From Glycomyces albidus (GTDB lineage: Bacteria > Actinomycetota > Actinomycetes > Mycobacteriales > Micromonosporaceae): a stretch of 64,000 nucleotides of DNA. Positions within the stretch are counted from its first letter, which is position 1, and each line of letters opens with the position of its first letter. A program made the position numbers and the translations under genes. The notes under the pieces were generated by a model. It was not told the DNA's origin, ran no database searches, and was given only the letters and a program-made list of their open reading frames with translations. Shown one piece after another: positions 8,825 through 16,399 of this stretch. The stretch covers positions 1 to 64,000 of the forward strand of contig NZ_WIAO01000021.1 of assembly GCF_009451885.1 (NCBI RefSeq), in the 5' to 3' direction.

Positions 8825-9979
8825 TTGCGGATTCTCCACACATCCGACTGGCACGTCGGCGTCACGCTGAAGGGACGCCCGCGCCTCGACGAGCAGCGCG
8901 CGGTCTTCAAGCAGATCGTCGACGTCGCCGAGGCCGAGGCCGTGGACCTCGTGATCGTCGCCGGGGACCTGTTCGACACCGCTTCGCCTTCGAGCGAGGC
9001 GCAGAAGCTCCTCACCGCGGCGCTCTCGGCGCTGCGCCGCACCGGCGCCGAAGTGGTCGTCATCGCCGGGAACCACGACAACGGCAGGGCCCTCGACGCC
9101 CTGCGCGAGTGGGCCCACGCCGCCGGGATCCACCTGCGCGGCAGCCTCGGCAAGGCCGCCGACCACCTCATCACCGGCACCACCGGCGACGGCGAGCGGT
9201 GGAAGTGCGCGGCCCTGCCGTTCATCGCCCAGCGGCACGCGGTGCGCGCGGCCGAGCTGTTCGAGCTCGGCGCCGCAGGCGCGGAGGCGAACTACGCCGA
9301 CCACCTGCGCCGCCTCGTCGCCGCGCTCACGCAGGACTTCGGCGCGGACACGGTCAACCTGTTCACCGGCCACCTGACCGTCGTCGGCGGCAAGGTCGGC
9401 GGCGGCGAGCGCGAGGTCCACACCGTCGCCGACTACGCGGTCCCGGCGGCGATCTTCCCGCCCACGACTTCCTATGTGGCCCTAGGGCACCTGCACCGGG
9501 CCCAGGCGGTGACCGGGCCGTGCCCGATCCGGTACTCGGGCGCGCCGATCGCGGTCGACTTCGGCGAGGAGGACCACACGCCGAGCGTCGCCCTCGTCGA
9601 GGTCAGCCCCGGCATCCCCGCGAAGGTGCGGACGGTGCCGCTCACCGCGGCCGTCCCGCTCCAGACCGTCCGCGGCAGCCTCGAGCAGCTCGGCAAGGCG
9701 AAGCCGGACGAGCGGGCCTGGCTGCGGGTCTTCGTGACCGAGCCGGCGCGGGCGGGACTGCGCGCCGAGGTCGCCGACCTGTTCCCGGGCGCCGTCCAGA
9801 TCCACATCGACCCGGTGATGCGCGCCGACGCGACCGCCCCGCGGGAGCGGCGCTCCGGGCGCAGCCCCGGGGAGCTGTTCGGCACCTACCTCGCCGAGAA
9901 CGGCCACGACGACCCCGCCGTCGCCAAGCTCTTCTCGCAGCTCTACGAAGACACCCAGACCGTCGCCGAGGAGGCCTGA
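8825..9979 (+). CDS. sbcD: SbcD nuclease subunit (Mre11 family)
   Basis: A 384-residue metallophosphoesterase nuclease that partners SbcC to process DNA ends and hairpins. Metal-binding motifs are intact: Asp8-Trp-His10, GDLFD at 47-51, GNHD at 82-85, TGHLTV and LGHLHR. The start is a TTG preceded at good spacing by AGAGGAG. It follows the HerA-like gene by 38 bases, and its TGA overlaps the ATG of sbcC by one base, so the subunits are translationally coupled. Confidence 0.93.
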   Translation: MRILHTSDWHVGVTLKGRPRLDEQRAVFKQIVDVAEAEAVDLVIVAGDLFDTASPSSEAQKLLTAALSALRRTGAEVVVIAGNHDNGRALDALREWAHAAGIHLRGSLGKAADHLITGTTGDGERWKCAALPFIAQRHAVRAAELFELGAAGAEANYADHLRRLVAALTQDFGADTVNLFTGHLTVVGGKVGGGEREVHTVADYAVPAAIFPPTTSYVALGHLHRAQAVTGPCPIRYSGAPIAVDFGEEDHTPSVALVEVSPGIPAKVRTVPLTAAVPLQTVRGSLEQLGKAKPDERAWLRVFVTEPARAGLRAEVADLFPGAVQIHIDPVMRADATAPRERRSGRSPGELFGTYLAENGHDDPAVAKLFSQLYEDTQTVAEEA

Positions 9980-12411
9980 TGCGTCCGATCCGGCTGGACC
10001 TCAACGGGTTCGCGTCCTATACGGGGGCCGAGACCTTCGACTTCACGGACGTCGACTTCTTCGCGCTCACCGGGCCCACGGGGGCCGGGAAGTCGACGGT
10101 GCTCGACGCGATGTGCTTCGCCCTCTACGGGCGGACGCCGCGCTGGCGCGTGAACACCACGCAGAACGCCATCGCGCCGTCCGCTGTGGAGGGCCGGGTG
10201 CGGCTGGTGTTCGCCGCGGCCGGCAGCCACTACGTCGCCACCCGGATCCTGCGCCGGGACCGGAACGGCAAGGTCAAGACCACCACCGCCGCGCTCGAGC
10301 AGCTCCCGGACGGGGTCGACCCGGCCGACGACGAGGCCCTGGTCGAGGGTCTGGGGCGGGCGCTCGCGGGCAGCCCCAGCGAGGTGAGCGCCGCCGCCGA
10401 GCGCGTGATCGGCCTGCCGTTCGAGCAGTTCACCAAGTGCGTGCTGCTCCCCCAGGGCGAGTTCGCGGAGTTCCTCCACGCCTCCCCCGCCGACCGGCGC
10501 AAGATCCTCGAGAACCTGCTGGGCCACAGCGTGTACCGGCGGGTCCAGCAGCTCGCGGGCGCGAAGCGGGACGCGGCGACCACCGCGATGAGGACGCTCG
10601 AAGCCCAGCTCGCGCGGATCCCGGCCGTCACGGACGCCGAACTCGCGGCCGCCGCCGAGCGGGTCGAGCAGCTCGAGAAGCTCACCGAGCCGGTGCGCGA
10701 CAAGGCGAACGCCCTCGACGGGCTCGCCGCCGCCGTGGACGCGGCCCGCCGCCGCCTGGCCGAGGCCGAGTCGAACCTGGCCTCGCTCACCTACATCAAG
10801 CGGCCCGAGGGCGTCGCCGACATCGCCGCGCAGGTCGCCGACGCGGCCGCCGCGGTCGCGGCGAAGGCCGCCGAGGTCGAGGCGACCGAGGCCGAGGACG
10901 AGCGGCTCCGCTCCGAACTCGACGGCCTCGACCTGGGGCTCATCGAACGCCAGCTCAAGGCGTGGGCCGAGCTCGCCGAGACGCAGTCGAAGCTGAAGAC
11001 GGGCCGGGAGCTGACCGAGGAGCTCCGCGACCAGTTCGCCGAGGCGAAGGAGCTGGAGGAGGCCGCCGGCGAGGAGATCGAGATCCAGCACGCGGCCCTC
11101 CACAAGGTCCGGATGGCCGAGCTCGCCGGGACGCTCCGGGCCGGGCTCGCGGTCGGCGACGAGTGCCCGGTCTGCGACCGCCCCGTCGAGACCGTTCCGG
11201 ACCACGACCTCTCGGAGTCCATGCAGCATGCCGAGGAGGCGTCCCGCACGGCCACCGCGGAGTACCGCGACGCGCAGGCCGCCGTCGTCGCCCTCCAGAC
11301 CAAGCTCGAGAACTACGAGGAGCGGCTCACCGAGCTCGAGCTCGCCGAGCGGCGCCTGAAGAAGAAGCTCGAGGGCGTCGCCGAGCCGGCCGCGCTCCAG
11401 GCCAGGCGGGCGTCCTCCGAGGAGGCGCGCCAGCAGCTCGCGGGCACCGGCGCCGCGCTCAAGGCCGCCCGGCGGGCGATGCGCGAGGCCGAGAAGCGCA
11501 AGCAGACCGCCGACGAGCGGCAGCAGCGGGCATGGAAGGAGTTCCAGCACGCCCGCGACCAGGTGGCCGTCCTGGCCCCGCCCGCGGCAGGCGACGACCT
11601 GGCCGCGAGCTGGGACGCCCTCGTCGACTGGGCCAAGTCGTCACTGGAGCGGGCCGACCGCGAACGGGAGGCCGCCCGAACCGAGCTGGGCGGGCTCGAC
11701 GGCCGCGCCGCCACGCTCCGCGGCGAGCTGCGACTGGCCTTGGGCGAGTTCGACATCGAAGTGCCGCGCACCGGTACCGGCGGCGACTACGTCGGCCGGC
11801 ACGCCGCCGCCGTCGAGTCGGCGCGGGCCGCGTCGGCGCGGCTCGCCGAGGCGCGGCGCCAGCGGATCGACCTGGAGTCCGATGTGCGCAAGTACGCGAG
11901 CGAGGCCGAGGTCGCGAAGGCCCTCGCCGGGCACCTGGAGGCGCGCCGGTTCATGGAGTGGCTCCTGTCGGAGGCGCTCGACGAGCTGGTGGCCGGGGCG
12001 ACGGTGATGCTCAACCGGATCACGGGCGGGCAGTACGACCTGATCTACCGGGACCAGGACTTCTGGGTGGTCGACCACCACGACGCGGACATGGCCCGGC
12101 CGGCGCGGAGCCTGTCGGGCGGCGAGACGTTCGCGGCGTCGCTGTCGCTGGCGCTCGCGCTCTCGGACCAGCTCGCGAGCCTGGCGCGGCACGGGGCGAG
12201 CCTGGAGTCGATCATCCTCGACGAGGGCTTCGGGACGCTGGACCCGGAGACGCTCGACGCGGTCGCGACGACGCTCGAGGCCCTGACGCTCTCGGCGGGG
12301 CGGACCGTGGGCCTGGTGACGCACGTGGCCGAACTGGCCGAGCGGGTCCCGGTGCGGTTCCACATCACGAAGGACGCGAAGGGCTCGCACGTCGAGAAGA
12401 CGTGGTCCTGA
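9979..12411 (+). CDS. sbcC: SbcC ATPase subunit (Rad50 family)
   Basis: An 810-residue SMC-like ATPase. Walker A is GPTGAGKST at 32-40; long Ala/Glu/Arg-rich coiled coils flank a zinc-hook CPVC (Cys396, Cys399); the ABC signature RSLSGGE is near 711 and Walker B ILDEGFGTLD near 744. It is shorter than the roughly 1,000-residue E. coli SbcC, which is normal for actinobacteria. It forms the end-binding, ATP-driven half of the SbcCD nuclease. The transcript probably ends in the repeat-rich region that follows. Confidence 0.93.
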   Translation: MRPIRLDLNGFASYTGAETFDFTDVDFFALTGPTGAGKSTVLDAMCFALYGRTPRWRVNTTQNAIAPSAVEGRVRLVFAAAGSHYVATRILRRDRNGKVKTTTAALEQLPDGVDPADDEALVEGLGRALAGSPSEVSAAAERVIGLPFEQFTKCVLLPQGEFAEFLHASPADRRKILENLLGHSVYRRVQQLAGAKRDAATTAMRTLEAQLARIPAVTDAELAAAAERVEQLEKLTEPVRDKANALDGLAAAVDAARRRLAEAESNLASLTYIKRPEGVADIAAQVADAAAAVAAKAAEVEATEAEDERLRSELDGLDLGLIERQLKAWAELAETQSKLKTGRELTEELRDQFAEAKELEEAAGEEIEIQHAALHKVRMAELAGTLRAGLAVGDECPVCDRPVETVPDHDLSESMQHAEEASRTATAEYRDAQAAVVALQTKLENYEERLTELELAERRLKKKLEGVAEPAALQARRASSEEARQQLAGTGAALKAARRAMREAEKRKQTADERQQRAWKEFQHARDQVAVLAPPAAGDDLAASWDALVDWAKSSLERADREREAARTELGGLDGRAATLRGELRLALGEFDIEVPRTGTGGDYVGRHAAAVESARAASARLAEARRQRIDLESDVRKYASEAEVAKALAGHLEARRFMEWLLSEALDELVAGATVMLNRITGGQYDLIYRDQDFWVVDHHDADMARPARSLSGGETFAASLSLALALSDQLASLARHGASLESIILDEGFGTLDPETLDAVATTLEALTLSAGRTVGLVTHVAELAERVPVRFHITKDAKGSHVEKTWS

Positions 12412-12432
12412 CCGACCGGCCCTCGGGCGGAG

Positions 12433-12577
12433 CCGCGCTGCCGCGGCCGGTGGGGATCCGGGTCTTTCGGCCCGTGCGGTCTCGACCGCCGCGCTGCCGC
12501 GGCCGGTGAGGACCAGGGTCCCGCGGCCGTGCCGTATCGACCGCCACTCGGGCGGAGCCGTGTTGCCGCGAACGGCG
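12433..12577. repeat. three imperfect GC-rich repeat units
   Basis: The 20-mer at 12433-12452 (CCGCGCTGCCGCGGCCGGTG) recurs exactly at 12489-12508, and a diverged copy lies at 12558-12577. The flanking GGTCTCGACCGC / GTATCGACCGC and CTCGGGCGGAGCC segments are also repeated, so the unit is about 56-69 bases. Similar wording occurs near 24.1 kb. Confidence 0.6.
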
Positions 12578-12913
12578 AGGGCCGGGGCGCCGCGCTCCGC
12601 CGTCTTGCGGGCTGCCGGGCGTCGGTGATGCCGCGCGACGACCCGGTTTCGCCGCCCGTTTCGCGCCTTTCGCGTCTTCCTTGGGGTGCCCCGGCGAATG
12701 CGACGGGGATGCCTGTGAGAACGATCGCATTAATGCGTCCCGATTCGGCCCTGAGCTGGCACTCCCCCGACTCCCACACAGGAGTAAGTTCACCCTGTTG
12801 GCTTCGTTAAGGCGCAACGGACGTCATCCGCTCGCGCAATACTGACGCGCGCCTATCGGTGAATTGTCCCGTTATGTCGCATACCACATGAGCGTGGTTC
12901 ATCTGCGGTTAAT

Positions 12914-12927
12914 CTTGAATGTTCAAG
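12914..12927. promoter_or_regulatory. candidate operator upstream of the exported carbonic anhydrase
   Basis: A 6-2-6 inverted repeat, CTTGAA-TG-TTCAAG, ends 13 bases before the ATG, just ahead of the GAGG ribosome-binding site. A protein bound here could block translation or transcription start. No regulator is encoded next to it. Confidence 0.3.
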
Positions 12928-12940
12928 TACCTCTGAGGAC

Positions 12941-13702
12941 ATGAGTACTTTGCACATTCGCGGCGATCGCCGCACGCTGATCACCGGGGCCGGCACCGTC
13001 GGCCTCGGCGCCGCCTCCGTCCTCGCCCTCGGCGCCACCGGCGCCCAAGCCGCGCCCGCGACCGCGGAGACGGCCGCCCTGAGCCTCCACGACGGCCACA
13101 CCGGCGAGGAGGTCTGGGAAGCCCTCCTGGACGGCAACGAGCGCTGGGCCTGCGGCCGGGCCACCCACCCCCACACCAGCGTCCGGTGGCGCAAGACCCT
13201 CGTCGCGGGCCAGCAGCCCCGCGCCGCGGTCTTCGGCTGCGTCGACTCCCGCGTCTCCCCCGAACTCGTCTTCGACACCGGCGTCGGCGACATCATGGTC
13301 ACCCGCACCGCCGGCAACGTCCTCAACCCCCTGGTCGCCGAGTCCGTCTCGTACGGCCCGGCCGCCCTCGCGTCCCCCCTGCTGGTCGTCCTCGGCCACC
13401 AGAAGTGCGGAGCGGTCACCGCCGCCCACGAAGCGCTCTCCGCGGCCGAGGAAGGCCACGAGGCCGAAGAGCACGAGTACGCGCTCCCCGAGACCGTGGA
13501 AGCGCTCCGACCCGCCTACGAGGCGAGCAAGGGCGCGCCCGGGGACCCGATCGCGGCGATGACCGAGGCGAACGTCCGCCTCGCGATGGCCGCCCTCGCC
13601 GAGCACCCGAACCTCGCCACCCTCGTCGCCGACGGCGAGCTGACGATCGTCGGCGCCGTCTACTCCCTCGAGACCGGTCTCGTCACCGAGATCGAGGCAT
13701 GA
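12941..13702 (+). CDS. exported beta-class carbonic anhydrase
   Basis: A 253-residue zinc enzyme interconverting CO2 and bicarbonate. The active-site set is complete: Cys100-Val-Asp102-Ser-Arg104 (CVDSR), His153 and Cys156 (HQKC). Unlike cytosolic family members it has an N-terminal extension with a twin arginine (Arg10-Arg11, DRRTLITGAG) followed by a hydrophobic stretch and AQA, which looks like a Tat export signal; a folded Zn protein suits that route. GAGG precedes the ATG. It sits between sbcC and the NurA-type gene but has no obvious link to DNA repair. A second beta-carbonic anhydrase without a signal lies at 61 kb. Confidence 0.85.
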   Translation: MSTLHIRGDRRTLITGAGTVGLGAASVLALGATGAQAAPATAETAALSLHDGHTGEEVWEALLDGNERWACGRATHPHTSVRWRKTLVAGQQPRAAVFGCVDSRVSPELVFDTGVGDIMVTRTAGNVLNPLVAESVSYGPAALASPLLVVLGHQKCGAVTAAHEALSAAEEGHEAEEHEYALPETVEALRPAYEASKGAPGDPIAAMTEANVRLAMAALAEHPNLATLVADGELTIVGAVYSLETGLVTEIEA

Positions 13703-13734
13703 CAGTGGCGGCCTGACAGTCGAGGCGTGATGAT

Positions 13735-13768
13735 CCGGGCCGGGGCGCGAGGGGGCGCCCCGGCCCGG
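13735..13768 (+). terminator. hairpin terminator after carbonic anhydrase gene
   Basis: A perfect 14-bp G/C stem (13735-13748 with 13755-13768) and six-base loop lie 32 bases after the stop codon. It would separate carbonic anhydrase transcription from the NurA-type gene. Confidence 0.65.
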
Positions 13769-13841
13769 GCCTCCATCGGCCGCCTGCGCATCGACGCGGC
13801 GAAGTAGGCTGGGCCGCAATCGACCTGAAAGCAGGTGCGTC

Positions 13842-14759
13842 TTGCAGATCACCGTCGACGCCTGGGACCCGTCCTTCGCGGACAACCCCGAGTCGCCCTC
13901 GCGCTCCGACCGGGCCGTGGTCCGGGCCGACGTCGAGCTCGAACCCGCCGACTGGCGGCCCGTGGACGCGCCCGCGAGCGGCCCGCGCCGCATCGTCGTC
14001 GTCGACGGGGTCCGCCGCATCGACGCCCGCGTCGAACTCCTCGACGACGGCGAGCGCTGGCCCGGCCTGTGCGTCTCGTGGGCCGCCGGCGCGGTCGCCT
14101 GCGACCTCGACGGGCAGGTCTCGGCCGTCGCGGAGGCCGACGTGGCTCGCGGCCTGTTCGCGGCCGTCGACCCCGGCGCCGACTTCGGTCGCTACCCGTA
14201 CCGCAAGGTCGAGTCCGCCGACCCCGGCGAGCTCATCGCCGCCGCCCAGGCGGCCATGGCCGAGCTCGAGGCGAAGGTGGCGGCCATGGTCGCGCTCGAC
14301 GCGGAGCTGTCGGTCCTCGACGGGCCCCTGCGCGGCCGCACGCGCCTGCCGAACTCGGTCGGGTACGTCAAGAGCCACCACCGGTCCTATCTCCAAGGCG
14401 AGCTGAACGCGGTCGTCGAGCGGCTGCGGCCCGGCCAGCGCACCCCGGTGTTCCACCTGATGTCGGGCTGGCCGCGCTACACGTGGTACCTGCGGCTGCC
14501 GGGGACCAGCTCGCGCGGCTGGGCCGGCGTCGCACGCCTCGAAGCGGCCGACGACCTCACCGAGGAGGCGGCGATCGCCCTGGCCGACGCGACCGCCGCG
14601 TCCCTCCCGCCGCTCGGCTCCGCGGCCCACAAGGACGCCCGCGCGCCCCAGAACCTCACCCCGATCGCCGGCCTCGAGCGGCGCCTGAAGCGCATGCTCG
14701 GCGACCCGCGGCTGCTGCTGCGCTCGGTCCGCGCGGCCTCGATGGAGACCGGCGGCTGA
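13842..14759 (+). CDS. NurA-domain nuclease-like protein
   Basis: A 305-residue protein with NurA family landmarks: a strand ending in Asp55-Gly56 (VVVDGVRR), a second acidic motif Asp160-Gly-Pro (VLDGPLRG) and the GYVKSHH segment at 174-180 that follows it in NurA proteins; an alpha-helical region at about 128-156 precedes the second motif. NurA is a 5'-3' exonuclease/endonuclease that works inside the HerA ring with Mre11-Rad50. The start is a TTG preceded by AAAGCAGGTG. The HerA-like, SbcD and SbcC genes are just upstream on the same strand. Assignment rests on motif pattern and context, not on a search. Confidence 0.7.
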   Translation: MQITVDAWDPSFADNPESPSRSDRAVVRADVELEPADWRPVDAPASGPRRIVVVDGVRRIDARVELLDDGERWPGLCVSWAAGAVACDLDGQVSAVAEADVARGLFAAVDPGADFGRYPYRKVESADPGELIAAAQAAMAELEAKVAAMVALDAELSVLDGPLRGRTRLPNSVGYVKSHHRSYLQGELNAVVERLRPGQRTPVFHLMSGWPRYTWYLRLPGTSSRGWAGVARLEAADDLTEEAAIALADATAASLPPLGSAAHKDARAPQNLTPIAGLERRLKRMLGDPRLLLRSVRAASMETGG

Positions 14760-14810
14760 CGCGCCCGGCCGCGGGGGAAGCCCCCGGCCCCGGTCGTTGT
14801 TCGGACTGCC

Positions 14811-15311
14811 ATGGAACTCGATGCACCCGTCCACGGGACCGCGACCCTCACGCGCGACCTCGCCGCCCCGCCCGACCGGGTGTGGGCGGCGTTCGCCGAC
14901 CTCGGCCTGCGCGACCGCTGGTTCCGCATCCCCGGCAAGGAGAGCCGCCATGAACTCGACTTCCGCGTCGGCGGCGGCGAGACCGCGACCGGGGTCTTCG
15001 CACCGTCGGGCGAACCGGAGCTCGTCGAGTGGCGTTCGCGGATCTTCGACCTCGAGGAGCACCGCCGGATCGTCTTCGCCTACGAGCTGAGCGTCGACGG
15101 ACTGCGCCGCAACGTCTCCCTGGTGACCGTCGCGCTGGCACCCGAAGCCGGCGGCACCCGCCTGGACTACACGGAGCAGTACGTCCTCACGGCGCTCGCC
15201 GGCGAGCCCGGACAGGACGAGGCACACCTGCGCGGGTCGCTCCAGTTCCTGCTCAACCGGCTCGAAGGGGCGCTGGGGGAACGACAGGAGGCCCCAGCGC
15301 GATTGCGCTAG
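14811..15311 (+). CDS. SRPBCC / AHSA1-family protein
   Basis: A 166-residue START-like fold protein (polyketide cyclase/Aha1 C-terminal-like). It begins with the typical strand and the APPDRVWAAFADLGLRDRW helix, followed by alternating strands with a Gly-rich turn (RVGGGETATG) and a C-terminal amphipathic helix around LRGSLQFLLNRLE. Such proteins bind hydrophobic ligands in a deep cavity; no ligand or reaction can be assigned. It lies 51 bases after the NurA-type gene and may share its transcript. Confidence 0.78.
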   Translation: MELDAPVHGTATLTRDLAAPPDRVWAAFADLGLRDRWFRIPGKESRHELDFRVGGGETATGVFAPSGEPELVEWRSRIFDLEEHRRIVFAYELSVDGLRRNVSLVTVALAPEAGGTRLDYTEQYVLTALAGEPGQDEAHLRGSLQFLLNRLEGALGERQEAPARLR

Positions 15312-15366
15312 GACCTCCCAGGGTCAGCGAACTCCGGGTCCGCTCGGTGTCGAGACTATGCGTCGA

Positions 15367-16089
15367 TCAGTACCAGCCGTTGGACTCGCTGTGCGACCAT
15401 GCGCTGCACGGGCTGCCGTAGCGGCCGTCGATGTAGTCCAGCCCCCAGGCGATCTGGGTGGCCGGGTTGGTCTCCCAGTCGTCGCCGTGCGAGGCCATCT
15501 TGTCGCCGGGGAGCGACTGCGGGATGCCGTACGCGCCCGAACCGGAGTTGTAGGCGGTCTCGTCCCAGCCGGACTCGCGGTTCCACAGGTCGACGAGGCA
15601 GCCGAACTCGCCCATGTCCCACCCGGCGTCGAGCGTCATGGTGCAGCCGATGGCCTGGTTGCCGGAGTAGTCCGAGCACTCGGCCGAGATGTCGACGCTC
15701 GGGCCGGACGAGCCGCCGGAGGACTCCTCCTCCGCTTCCGCGGGCGGCGGTTCCTCTTCCTCTTCGACCGGGACCTCGGCCGGGTCGGACTGCGCGGTCG
15801 CAGGAGCGGCCTCCGCCTTCTCGGGCAGGATGCTCTCCATCGTCGCCACGTCGTCCCACTGGCGGTCGGCGCTGCCGGCGTCGGCGACGATCTCCGCGGC
15901 GAGCTGCTCCTCGGCCGTGGGGTCGTCGGTCGCGATGATCGCGGCGCTGGCGGTGCCCGCCGAGCCGACTGCGAACAGTGCGGCTGCCGAGGCCACGAAC
16001 ACGCGGTTGCGCACCACGTGCCGGAGGCCGCCGGGGCGGCGCTCGTCGGAGCGGTGCTTGGCTCGGGTCGTCTTCTCACGGGTAAACAT
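15367..16089 (-). CDS. secreted lytic transglycosylase-like cell-wall protein
   Basis: A 240-residue exported protein with a basic N-terminus, a hydrophobic signal segment ending in ASA (about residue 49), an acidic Pro/Glu-rich spacer and a C-terminal lysozyme-like domain. The catalytic Glu is expected in LWNRESGW, and the SGAYGIPQSLPGDKMA and NPATQIAWGLDYI motifs are typical of the resuscitation/aggregation-promoting type of transglycosylase domain. It should cleave or remodel peptidoglycan outside the membrane. It ends convergently with the SRPBCC gene. I looked for a c-di-AMP riboswitch upstream, as known for related genes, and did not find one. Confidence 0.82.
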   Translation of the reverse strand: MFTREKTTRAKHRSDERRPGGLRHVVRNRVFVASAAALFAVGSAGTASAAIIATDDPTAEEQLAAEIVADAGSADRQWDDVATMESILPEKAEAAPATAQSDPAEVPVEEEEEPPPAEAEEESSGGSSGPSVDISAECSDYSGNQAIGCTMTLDAGWDMGEFGCLVDLWNRESGWDETAYNSGSGAYGIPQSLPGDKMASHGDDWETNPATQIAWGLDYIDGRYGSPCSAWSHSESNGWY

Positions 16090-16399
16090 CGGGGGTAACC
16101 CTAAGAGCCCGTAAACCCGGAGCCGTACCGCTCAGTAACGGCGACAATACGGCACATTGCCGCCTGTACCGGAACGGTTCGCCTGCCCGTCTCGCCCGAT
16201 AGCGACCGTATCGAGCGAGCTGCCCCTTACGCCGGAAAGCGCGTGCCGCCCGTTCCTCCGAACGGCCCATTGACGCTGCCCGAGTCGCTCGACCTTCTTC
16301 CACTTAGGTCCATCGAGAGCAATGTCACACCGGGCAGCGTACCGGCCCCGCCGTGATACAGGCGGGGCCGGTGGTGCAGGTGTGCCGCTCGTTCGGCGG
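16090..16399. other. 310-base intergenic region before the transglycosylase gene
   Basis: It holds the terminator of the HAAS operon (16341-16372) and, nearer 16090, the promoter and leader of the transglycosylase gene. The leader is rich in short inverted repeats, but I could match it to no known riboswitch class. Confidence 0.5.
16341..16372 (-). terminator. hairpin terminator of the PadR/HAAS operon
   Basis: A perfect 12-bp stem (ACCGGCCCCGCC and its complement) with an eight-base loop, 28 bases past the HAAS stop codon on the minus strand. Confidence 0.7.

Larger units (their letters stand above)
12412..12940. other. 529-base intergenic region between sbcC and the exported carbonic anhydrase
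   Basis: The first 190 bases are extremely G+C-rich and hold three imperfect repeats (separate entry). The second half is less G+C-rich and carries two symmetrical elements: CGCATTAATGCG, a perfect 12-bp palindrome at 12726-12737, and CTTGAA-TG-TTCAAG at 12914-12927, 13 bases before the next start codon. I see no credible coding frame here; short open frames exist but none has a ribosome-binding site and plausible composition together. The promoter of the downstream gene should lie in the second half. Confidence 0.6.

Noticed and set aside
12529-12810. A 93-codon frame in the sbcC-carbonic anhydrase gap
   Set aside because: No ribosome-binding site, no recognisable fold, and it runs through the repeat units and into the promoter region.
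16090-16340. c-di-AMP (ydaO-type) riboswitch upstream of the lytic transglycosylase gene
   Set aside because: Related cell-wall hydrolase genes in actinobacteria often carry one, but the conserved segments of that riboswitch could not be found on the minus strand here.
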